Shown here: positions 19,446 through 29,900 of the stretch, piece after piece | Position numbering within the stretch: position 1 is the first letter of the stretch | Layout of the letters: each line of letters opens with the position of its first letter | Assembly: GCA_032718475.1 (NCBI GenBank) | Contig: JAUCBJ010002615.1 | Coordinates: 1-64,000, forward strand | Direction: 5' to 3' | Length of the DNA stretch: 64,000 bases | From: Nemertoderma westbladi | Taxonomy: Eukaryota > Xenacoelomorpha > Nemertodermatida > Nemertodermatidae | Translations under genes and position numbers: made by a program | Notes under the pieces: generated by a model | Databases searched by the model: none | Told to the model about the DNA's origin: nothing | The model's input: the letters and a program-made list of their open reading frames with translations, nothing else

Positions 19446-20035
19446 TAAGCAATATTGGGAGCACGAGGTTGATTACCAATCAACCTCGTGTCACCCCAAT
19501 AAACGGGGACAACAGGCCCCAAGGGAACACACAGCGGGGGTCAGAGGTTACACCTCCGGGAGGGAGAGAGTGATAGCAGCAGGGGGAAACACTCCCAGAG
19601 AGATGGGAGGGTGAGAAGTGAGTTATTAGCCAATGGGGGGAAGGCATCCACTGAGTAATGTAACGCGGCCAACCAGTGCTATATATATTACCAGTTGTTG
19701 TGCCAATTCATTCACTTTAGTAAGTCAGTTAGTTAGGGCAGTACCGGAACTCTAATCACCATCTCCGTCTACTGTCAACAATATTCAGCCATTTTACCGG
19801 TACACTCTATCATCATCAACCAACTGTGCTATATACTGTGCTGTATTATATTATACCCTTATATCTATATACACCGATCAATCAACAACCCAGAACTCTT
19901 TTCACACACACACACACGGCAGGGACGCGTAGATTAGACACCGGATAAATCGGGATTTTCGGATCCCGTCACAGGGTAAATGATTCTTTATTCAATCACA
20001 GTGTTGCGGCTAGGATCCCAGCAAGCACGAATAAG
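19446..20035. mobile_element. ~580-bp insertion in integrase gene, possible solo LTR
   Basis: The integrase reading (… KTCKK | LKANS …) is interrupted between 19,450 and 20,031; TAAG stands at both junctions (19446-19449 and 20032-20035), a possible 4-bp target duplication. The insert starts with a perfect 13-bp hairpin (19462-19490) and contains TATATATATTACC, a CACACACA run and CGGATCCCG. Inside it, TGTCACCCC at 19489 and GTCACA ending at 19973 could be LTR-like TG...CA ends, but there is no matching duplication for those. The nature of the insertion is unresolved. Confidence 0.4.
19462..19490. repeat. Perfect 13-bp inverted repeat, 3-base loop
   Basis: CACGAGGTTGATT, loop ACC, then AATCAACCTCGTG: a perfect hairpin near the left end of the insertion in the integrase gene. 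Confidence 0.85.
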
Positions 20036-20109
20036 TTTTTTTGCAGGTTTTAACATTATTTTCCGCCAACCCATTGGTTCTTGGCATCCTTGGTGAAGTA
20101 ACTTCCTGT
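20036..20109 (-). pseudogene. Integrase fragment with catalytic Glu
   Basis: The - strand reads VTSPRMPRTNGLAENNVKTC, the segment that in gypsy integrases carries the third catalytic residue ('SP..P..NG.AE..V'). It is the direct continuation of the core interrupted by the piggyBac-like insertion at 20,110. Confidence 0.75.
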
Positions 20110-20644
20110 TTAACCCTATTAGTACCGGGCTATAAAATGTTGTACAAATACCGGGGGGGGGGGGGTCATATTGACCCCTCCCTCGAAAATCTACAAATAT
20201 TTACGAAAACATCTGATTTTTTTGTTTGTACGTAGGTATCACTTGTCTGGATCCGACCGAAAAAAAAAAATTTCGAAAAAATGTACTGGGGTGGTTATAT
20301 TGCAGCACCAAAATTACAAGTAGTGCACAATTTTCACAAAATTTGAAAGTTACATTTCCGGCTAATTATTTTTCAATACAGGTTTTCTGGGGTGCAAAAT
20401 ACATTGGAAAATATTTAAAAATGATATGATTACTATAAATGGCTGTTTACTCCTCTCTGCGTAGGAAAAAAATGAAAAAAACAAGTAACCAGCACTTTTC
20501 AGTTAGAACACAAAAATTTTTAATTCACTTATACGATGCTATAGATTCACATTTTCAGGTTTTCGAGGGCGCTGATTCTAATGGAATACATTTCTAATAT
20601 GGCAGATCATTGCTACTTGTATTTTTCGGCATAATTTGACACAT

Positions 20645-21460
20645 TTTGGTGCTAGCACCAAATTTTGTACCCATCACCAAAAAGTAAAAGTTGGCGATGT
20701 CCAGTGCTGTTTTTATTGATTCCATCGGATTCAGGACCCTCATAAACCCGTATAACGCAAGAAACAAGGTGATACTATCTACTTATCAATTTGCATATTT
20801 TCCAAAATTTGGTGCTGGCACAACAATTTACACCCACCGGCGATAAATACAAGTTTGAGAAATCTTATGAAATTTTTACTGATTCCATTGAATTCAGAAC
20901 CATCACAAACCCGTATAACTCAAGAAACAAGGTGACACAATCAATTGATATATTTGATGGTTTTCAAAATTTGGTGCTAGCACCACATTTTGCACCCACA
21001 TCCGAAAAATACAAGTTTGAGATGTCTAGTTCGATAATTATATTTTCCATTGAATTCAGAACAGCCATAAACCTCTAAAATGCAAGAAATAAATTGTCAC
21101 AAGCAATTTTATCTATTGAATGGATTTTCAAAATTTCGTGCTAGCACCAAAATTTGCACACAGCACCGAAAAATACAAGTTTGATACGCTTGGTGCAACT
21201 CGTATATATTTCATCGATTCCAGAACCCCGAAAAACCCCAATTGCGTAAAAAACAAGTTTCAAACAATCAATTTACAAAATTGACTTATTTCAAAATTTG
21301 GTGCTGGCACCAAAATTTGGCACCCACCGAAAAAAACAAGTTTGAAATTTCTAAATCAATTTATATGAATTCCATCCAATTTCTAACACCAAAAAACCGA
21401 TGTAAATCAAAAATAGAGATGTTACAATTCATATTTAATGAAATGTAATTTTCAAAAAAC
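20645..21460. repeat. Five ~163-bp internal repeats, palindrome-headed
   Basis: The word TTTGGTGCTAGCACCAAA (an 18-bp perfect palindrome at 20645-20662) or a close variant recurs with GGTGCT at about 20648, 20811, 20973, 21137 and 21300, spacing 162-164 bp. Each is followed by a CACCCACC-like word, ATACAAGTTTGA, a GATTCCAT-TGAATTCAGAAC block and AAACCC...GCAAGAAACAAG. This is a diverged tandem array inside the piggyBac-like element. Confidence 0.8.
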
Positions 21461-21651
21461 GTCTCAAAAAAGTGCCAAAAGTAGGGTTAAAAAATGGTGC
21501 TATAACTCGAAAAGTACCCAATATTTTTGAAAACGGTTTTCACTACTAGGAAGATAATAGATTTTTAGGAAAAGTCATAAAATTTCAGATTCCCAACTGC
21601 GTTTGTTTCAGAATTATAATAAAAAAACCACGAGGGGGGGGTCATATTGAA

Positions 21652-21672
21652 CCCCCCCCCCCCCCCCCCCCC
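21652..21672. repeat. Poly-C run (21 bases)
   Basis: Twenty-one C in the right terminal repeat of the piggyBac-like element. The left repeat has a shorter G run. Length is likely unstable and prone to sequencing error. Confidence 0.85.
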
Positions 21673-21689
21673 GGGTTTAATAGGGTTAA

Positions 21690-22374
21690 TGTCATACCGT
21701 TGTAATAATTGGCTGTAGTTGGTGCTGTTGAATGGGGGCACCATCTGACCGTATAATGCATGGCAGACCTAGCAATTGAAAGTCACTGAGTAGCTGGTCC
21801 GCAATAATCTTAGAGGAAGTACCTGATTTCCGCAATCATGTACATTAGGCCATTTGGTAAATTCGTCAATAGTTGCAAGGAAGTGACGTCCGTGAACTTG
21901 GAAAAGGTCAGCATGAATCTTTTCTATTGGTCGGGTAGCAGGTTCGTGGTATTGTAAGGGTTCTCTGGCAAGTTACGGTCGGAATTCGGCGTAGTAACAT
22001 TCTCCACGGTATGCAGTATATCATATCATTACTGATTCCAGGCCACCAGACGGAGGTAGCTGCGCGCTTTTGTTTGTCCTTGATGTGATGAATAGTATTT
22101 CTAGAATACTAGATCTTTTAGATCTGGGAATAACAAGACGGTGTCCGAATAGTATGATGCCAGTGGTGTCAGTACAGAGTTCGGACCTGGCATGCCGGTA
22201 TGGTCGTAATTCATCCTCTAGTTTCATTTTATGTTCAGGGAATCCGATTTGAATGTAATGCTTTAAATGGCGGTGTATGGCATCACTGTCACCAGCTTGT
22301 CGGTTACGGTCTATCGAAATATTCGCAGGGGAACTGACATCTTGCTGGAGGACAGATGTAGCAATATTAATCAT
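21690..22374 (-). pseudogene. Integrase zinc region and core (D, D), decayed
   Basis: The - strand reads YIQIGFPEHKMKLEDELRPY, RSELCTDTTGIILFGHRLVI and PRSKRSSIL, the typical pre-integrase spacer and 'G.L..G.R.VIP...R..IL' motif, then a VWWPG-like segment. The core follows: IEKIHADLFQVHGRHFLAT with the first Asp, IDEFTKWPNV, and IRSDGAP with the second Asp. Several frame changes are needed to follow it. The third catalytic residue lies beyond the piggyBac-like insertion. Confidence 0.75.
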
Positions 22375-22399
22375 TGGGTCATGGTCTATGTCATATTCT

Positions 22400-22835
22400 G
22401 TTTGACAAAATTGTACCTTAGTAGGAATGAAGAGATTGCAAATCGTTCACATTCTTTCAATACTGTTTCACATCGCGGATGTGGTCTTCTACATTGCTGC
22501 TGACAATAATGATATCTTCGACCAAGTTATCTGCGCATGGCAAAGGTCAATAGCCTCAAATAGTCGGCGGTTATACTCATCGCTATCTGATGAGATCCCC
22601 ATGGGAATACGAAGGTAACGGTAGAGTCCACTGCCTGGCCTGAAATATGGGTCGAACTACTGTATAGCTCTATTGAGAGCTCGAAAGTCAACTGTTAACC
22701 TGATTTTAGTTTTCTCTTGTGGCTGTCGCTTTTTGAGGACAGCGACCATGGGAGATATCCACTCGGGGGCATCAATTACGGGTTCGATAACACCATCTTC
22801 ACTGAGTCAGATTTTACAATATCTCGCAAACGGCT
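22400..22835 (-). pseudogene. Reverse-transcriptase fragment, decayed
   Basis: On the - strand, from the satellite edge: VPKLIASRLRDIV, then (one shift) GVIEPVIDAPEWISPMVAVL, KIRLTVDFRALNRAI, GLYRYLRIPMGISS and VEDIIIVSSNVEDH. These follow the RT order 'GVIEPV..P.WVSP..VV / R.C.D.R.LN / YR..R.PMGI / DDI.V.S'. The catalytic aspartates are degraded and stops are present. It ends abruptly upstream where the 28-bp array begins. Confidence 0.78.
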
Positions 22836-23919
22836 AGCGATCAGTTTAGGAACATTGTTAATCAGCGATCAGTTTAGGAACATTGTTAATCAGCGATCAG
22901 TTTAGGAACATTGTTAATCAGCGATCAGTTTAGGAACATTGTTAATCAGCGATCAGTTTAGGAACATTGTTAATCAGCGATCAGTTTAGGAACATTGTTA
23001 ATCAGCGATCAGTTTAGGAACATTGTTAATCAGCGATCAGTTTAGGAACATTGTTAATCAGCGATCAGTTTAGGAACATTGTTAATCAGCGATCAGTTTA
23101 GGAACATTGTTAATCAGCGATCAGTTTAGGAACATTGTTAATCAGCGACCAGTTTAGGAACATTGTTAATCAGCGACCAGTTTAGGAACATTGTTAATCA
23201 GCGATCAGTTTAGGAACATTGTTAATCAGCGACCAGTTTAGGAACATTGTTAATCAGCGATCAGTTTAGGAACATTGTTAATCAGCGATCAGTTTAGGAA
23301 CATTGTTAATCAGCGATCAGTTTAGGAACATTGTTAATCAGCGATCAGTTTAGGAACATTGTTAATCAGCGATCAGTTTAGGAACATTGTAAACTAGCGA
23401 CCAGTTTGGGAACATTGTAAACCAGCGACCAGTTTAGGAACATTGTTAATCAGCGATCAGTTTAGGAACATTGTTAATCAGCGATCAGTTTAGGAACATT
23501 GTAAACTAGCGACCAGTTTGGGAACATTGTTAATCAGCGATCAGTTTAGGAACATTGTAAACTAGCGACCAGTTTGGGAACATTGTAAACCAGCGACCAG
23601 TTTAGGAACATTGTTAATCAGCGATCAGTTTAGGAACATTGTTAATCAGCGATCAGTTTAGGAACATTGTTAATCAGCGATCAGTTTAGGAACATTGTTA
23701 ATCAGCGATCAGTTTAGGAACATTGTAAACTAGCGACCAGTTTGGGAACATTGTAAACCAGCGACCAGTTTAGGAACATTGTAAACCAGCGATCAGTTTA
23801 GGAACATTGTTAATCAGCGACCAGTTTAGGAACATTGTTAATCAGCGATCAGTTTAGGAACATTGTTAATCAGCGATCAGTTTAGGAACATTGTTAATCA
23901 GCGATCAGTTTAGGAACAT

Positions 23920-26900
23920 TGTTAATCAGCGATCAGTTTAGGAACATTGTTAATCAGCGATCAGTTTAGGAACATTGTAAACTAGCGACCAGTTTGGGAA
24001 CATTGTAAACCAGCGACCAGTTTAGGAACATTGTAAACCAGCGATCAGTTTAGGAACATTGTTAATCAGCGACCAGTTTAGGAACATTGTTAATCAGCGA
24101 TCAGTTTAGGAACATTGTTAATCAGCGATCAGTTTAGGAACATTGTTAATCAGCGATCAGTTTAGGAACATTGTTAATCAGCGATCAGTTTAGGAACATT
24201 GTTAATCAGCGACCAGTTTAGGAACATTGTTAATCAGCGATCAGTTTAGGAACATTGTTAATCAGCGATCAGTTTAGGAACATTGTTAATCAGCGATCAG
24301 TTTAGGAACATTGTTAATCAGCGATCAGTTTAGGAACATTGTTAATCAGCGATCAGTTTAGGAACATTGTTAATCAGCGATCAGTTTAGGAACATTGTTA
24401 ATCAGCGACCAGTTTAGGAACATTGTTAATCAGCGATCAGTTTAGGAACATTGTAAACCAGCGACCAGTTTGGGAACATTGTTAATCAGCGACCAGTTTA
24501 GGAACATTGTAAACCAGCGATCAGTTTAGGAACATTGTTAATCAGCGATCAGTTTAGGAACATTGTTAATCAGCGATCAGTTTAGGAACATTGTTAATCA
24601 GCGATCAGTTTAGGAACATTGTTAATCAGCGATCAGTTTAGGAACATTGTTAATCAGCGATCAGTTTAGGAACATTGTAAACTAGCGACCAGTTTGGGAA
24701 CATTGTAAACCAGCGACCAGTTTAGGAACATTGTTAATCAGCGATCAGTTTAGGAACATTGTTAATCAGCGATCAGTTTAGGAACATTGTAAACTAGCGA
24801 CCAGTTTGGGAACATTGTTAATCAGCGATCAGTTTAGGAACATTGTAAACTAGCGACCAGTTTGGGAACATTGTAAACCAGCGACCAGTTTAGGAACATT
24901 GTTAATCAGCGATCAGTTTAGGAACATTGTTAATCAGCGATCAGTTTAGGAACATTGTTAATCAGCGATCAGTTTAGGAACATTGTTAATCAGCGATCAG
25001 TTTAGGAACATTGTAAACTAGCGACCAGTTTGGGAACATTGTAAACCAGCGATCAGTTTAGGAACATTGTAAACCAGCGATCAGTTTAGGAACATTGTTA
25101 ATCAGCGACCAGTTTAGGAACATTGTTAATCAGCGATCAGTTTAGGAACATTGTTAATCAGCGATCAGTTTAGGAACATTGTTAATCAGCGATCAGTTTA
25201 GGAACATTGTTAATCAGCGATCAGTTTAGGAACATTGTTAATCAGCGATCAGTTTAGGAACATTGTAAACTAGCGACCAGTTTGGGAACATTGTAAACCA
25301 GCGACCAGTTTAGGAACATTGTAAACCAGCGATCAGTTTAGGAACATTGTTAATCAGCGACCAGTTTAGGAACATTGTTAATCAGCGATCAGTTTAGGAA
25401 CATTGTTAATCAGCGATCAGTTTAGGAACATTGTTAATCAGCGATCAGTTTAGGAACATTGTTAATCAGCGATCAGTTTAGGAACATTGTTAATCAGCGA
25501 TCAGTTTAGGAACATTGTTAATCAGCGATCAGTTTAGGAACATTGTAAACTAGCGACCAGTTTGGGAACATTGTAAACCAGCGACCAGTTTAGGAACATT
25601 GTAAACCAGCGATCAGTTTAGGAACATTGTTAATCAGCGACCAGTTTAGGAACATTGTTAATCAGCGACCAGTTTAGGAACATTGTTAATCAGCGATCAG
25701 TTTAGGAACATTGTTAATCAGCGACCAGTTTGGGAACATTGTAAACCAGCGACCAGTTTAGGAACATTGTTAATCAGCGACCAGTTTAGGAACATTGTAA
25801 ACCAGCGACCAGTTTGGGAACATTGTAGGAACTGGCGACCAGTTTAGGAACATTGTTAATCAGCGATCAGTTTAGGAACATTGTTAATCAGCGATCAGTT
25901 TAGGAACATTGTTAATCAGCGATCAGTTTAGGAACATTGTAAACTAGCGACCAGTTTGGGAACATTGTAGGAACTGGCGACCAGTTTAGGAACATTGTTA
26001 ATCAGCGATCAGTTTAGGAACATTGTTAATCAGCGATCAGTTTAGGAACATTGTTAATCAGCGACCAGTTTGGGAACATTGTAAACCAGCGACCAGTTTA
26101 GGAACATTGTTAATCAGCGACCAGTTTAGGAACATTGTAAACCAGCGACCAGTTTAGGAACATTGTTAATCAGCGACCAGTTTAGGAACATTGTTAATCA
26201 GCGATCAGTTTAGGAACATTGTAAACCAGCGACCAGTTTCGGAACATTGTTAATCAGCGATCAGTTTAGGAACATTGTTAATCAGCGATCAGTTTAGGAA
26301 CATTGTAAACCAGCGACCAGTTTAGGAACATTGTTAATCAGCGACCAGTTTAGGAACATTGTTAATCAGCGACCAGTTTAGGAACATTGTTAATCAGCGA
26401 TCAGTTTAGGAACATTGTTAATCAGCGACCAGTTTAGGAACATTGTTAATCAGCGATCAGTTTAGGAACATTGTAAACCAGCGACCAGTTTAGGAACATT
26501 GTTAATCAGCGATCAGTTTAGGAACATTGTTAATCAGCGACCAGTTTAGGAACATTGTTAATCAGCGACCAGTTTAGGAACATTGTTAATCAGCGACCAG
26601 TTTAGGAACATTGTAAACCAGCGACCAGTTTAGGAACATTGTTAATCAGCGATCAGTTTAGGAACATTGTTAATCAGCGATCAGTTTAGGAACATTGTAA
26701 ACCAGCGACCAGTTTAGGAACATTGTTAATCAGCGATCAGTTTAGGAACATTGTTAATCAGCGATCAGTTTGGAACATTGTAAACCAGCGATCAGTTTAG
26801 GAACATTGTTAATCAGCGACCAGTTTAGGAACATTGTAAACCAGCGACCAGTTTAGGAACATTGTTAATCAGCGATCAGTTTAGGAACATTGTTAATCAG

Positions 26901-29900
26901 CGATCAGTTTAGGAACATTGTAAACCAGCGACCAGTTTAGGAACATTGTTAATCAGCGATCAGTTTAGGAACATTGTTAATCAGCGATCAGTTTAGGAAC
27001 ATTGTAAACCAGCGATCAGTTTAGGAACATTGTTAATCAGCGACCAGTTTAGGAACATTGTTAATCAGCGATCAGTTTAGGAACATTGTAAACCAGCGAT
27101 CAGTTTAGGAACATTGTAAACCAGCGATCAGTTTGGGAACATTGTAAACCAGCGACCAGTTTGGGAACATTGTAAACCAGCGACCAGTTTAGGAACATTG
27201 TTAATCAGCGACCAGTTTAGGAACATTGTTAATCAGCGACCAGTTTGGGAACATTGTTAATCAGCGACCAGTTTGGGAACATTGTAAACCAGCGACCAGT
27301 TTAGGAACATTGTTAATCAGCGATCAGTTTAGGAACATTGTTAATCAGCGATCAGTTTAGGAACATTGTTAATCAGCGACCAGTTTAGGAACATTGTTAA
27401 TCAGCGACCAGTTTAGGAACATTGTTAATCAGCGATCAGTTTAGGAACATTGTTAATCAGCGACCAGTTTAGGAACATTGTTAATCAGCGACCAGTTTGG
27501 GAACATTGTAAACCAGCGATCAGTTTAGGAACATTGTTAATCAGCGACCAGTTTAGGAACATTGTTAATCAGCGACCAGTTTAGGAACATTGTTAATCAG
27601 CGATCAGTTTAGGAACATTGTTAATCAGCGACCAGTTTAGGAACATTGTTAATCAGCGATCAGTTTAGGAACATTGTTAATCAGCGATCAGTTTAGGAAC
27701 ATTGTTAATCAGCGACCAGTTTAGGAACATTGTTAATCAGCGATCAGTTTAGGAACATTGTTAATCAGCGACCAGTTTAGGAACATTGTAAACCAGCGAC
27801 CAGTTTGGGAACATTGTAAACCAGCGACCAGTTTGGGAACATTGTAAACCAGCGACCAGTTTGGGAACATTGTAAACCAGCGACCAGTTTGGGAACATTG
27901 TAGGAACTGGCGACCAGTTTGGGAACATTGTTAATCAGCGACCAGTTTAGGAACATTGTAAACCAGCGACCAGTTTGGGAACATTGTAAACCAGCGACCA
28001 GTTTGGGAACATTGTAAACCAGCGACCAGTTTGGGAACATTGTAGGAACTGGCGACCAGTTTAGGAACATTGTTAATCAGCGACCAGTTTGGGAACATTG
28101 TAAACCAGCGATCAGTTTAGGAACATTGTTAATCAGCGACCAGTTTAGGAACATTGTTAATCAGCGACCAGTTTAGGAACATTGTTAATCAGCGATCAGT
28201 TTAGGAACATTGTTAATCAGCGACCAGTTTAGGAACATTGTTAATCAGCGATCAGTTTAGGAACATTGTTAATCAGCGATCAGTTTAGGAACATTGTTAA
28301 TCAGCGACCAGTTTAGGAACATTGTTAATCAGCGATCAGTTTAGGAACATTGTTAATCAGCGACCAGTTTAGGAACATTGTAAACCAGCGACCAGTTTGG
28401 GAACATTGTAAACCAGCGACCAGTTTGGGAACATTGTAAACCAGCGACCAGTTTGGGAACATTGTAAACCAGCGACCAGTTTGGGAACATTGTAGGAACT
28501 GGCGACCAGTTTGGGAACATTGTTAATCAGCGACCAGTTTAGGAACATTGTAAACCAGCGACCAGTTTGGGAACATTGTAAACCAGCGACCAGTTTGGGA
28601 ACATTGTAAACCAGCGACCAGTTTGGGAACATTGTAGGAACTGGCGACCAGTTTGGGAACATTGTTAATCAGCGATCAGTTTAGGAACATTGTTAATCAG
28701 CGATCAGTTTAGGAACATTGTAAACTAGCGACCAGTTTGGGAACATTGTAAACCAGCGACCAGTTTAGGAACATTGTAAACCAGCGATCAGTTTAGGAAC
28801 ATTGTTAATCAGCGACCAGTTTAGGAACATTGTTAATCAGCGATCAGTTTAGGAACATTGTTAATCAGCGATCAGTTTAGGAACATTGTTAATCAGCGAT
28901 CAGTTTAGGAACATTGTTAATCAGCGATCAGTTTAGGAACATTGTTAATCAGCGACCAGTTTAGGAACATTGTTAATCAGCGATCAGTTTAGGAACATTG
29001 TTAATCAGCGATCAGTTTAGGAACATTGTTAATCAGCGATCAGTTTAGGAACATTGTTAATCAGCGATCAGTTTAGGAACATTGTTAATCAGCGATCAGT
29101 TTAGGAACATTGTTAATCAGCGATCAGTTTAGGAACATTGTTAATCAGCGACCAGTTTAGGAACATTGTTAATCAGCGATCAGTTTAGGAACATTGTAAA
29201 CCAGCGACCAGTTTGGGAACATTGTTAATCAGCGACCAGTTTAGGAACATTGTAAACCAGCGATCAGTTTAGGAACATTGTTAATCAGCGATCAGTTTAG
29301 GAACATTGTTAATCAGCGATCAGTTTAGGAACATTGTTAATCAGCGATCAGTTTAGGAACATTGTTAATCAGCGATCAGTTTAGGAACATTGTTAATCAG
29401 CGATCAGTTTAGGAACATTGTAAACTAGCGACCAGTTTGGGAACATTGTAAACCAGCGACCAGTTTAGGAACATTGTTAATCAGCGATCAGTTTAGGAAC
29501 ATTGTTAATCAGCGATCAGTTTAGGAACATTGTAAACTAGCGACCAGTTTGGGAACATTGTTAATCAGCGATCAGTTTAGGAACATTGTAAACTAGCGAC
29601 CAGTTTGGGAACATTGTAAACCAGCGACCAGTTTAGGAACATTGTTAATCAGCGATCAGTTTAGGAACATTGTTAATCAGCGATCAGTTTAGGAACATTG
29701 TTAATCAGCGATCAGTTTAGGAACATTGTTAATCAGCGATCAGTTTAGGAACATTGTAAACTAGCGACCAGTTTGGGAACATTGTAAACCAGCGACCAGT
29801 TTAGGAACATTGTAAACCAGCGATCAGTTTAGGAACATTGTTAATCAGCGACCAGTTTAGGAACATTGTTAATCAGCGATCAGTTTAGGAACATTGTTAA

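Larger units (their letters stand above)
20110..21689. mobile_element. piggyBac-like non-autonomous element with TTAA duplication
   Basis: TTAA at 20110-20113 and 21686-21689 flank 20114-21685 (1,572 bp). The ends are CCCTATTAGTACCGGG on the left and CCCGGGTTTAATAGGG on the right, i.e. inverted CCCTATTA termini next to TTAA, the hallmark of the piggyBac superfamily. Inner parts of the terminal repeats also match: GGGGTCATATTGACCCC near 20164-20180 and GGGGTCATATTGAACCCC near 21637-21655, with long G or C runs. No transposase frame is present. Removing it restores the host integrase order, so it jumped into the older retrotransposon. Confidence 0.85.
18621..22835 (-). mobile_element. Older, decayed Ty3/gypsy-type element, nested insertions
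   Basis: On the - strand, in order from high to low coordinates: RT (22,835-22,400), integrase zinc region and core (22,374-21,690), a piggyBac-like insertion, the integrase Glu region (20,109-20,036), another insertion, and the integrase C-terminal region (19,445-about 18,840). Frames are broken by many stops and shifts. No LTRs were found; the 5' part is missing because the 28-bp satellite begins inside RT. The young element at 12.4-18.6 kb abuts its 3' side. Confidence 0.75.

Noticed and set aside
20791-21448. + strand frames with KIWCWHQNLAPT-like repeats inside the piggyBac-like element
   Set aside because: They are translations of the ~163-bp non-coding repeats and contain no transposase motif.
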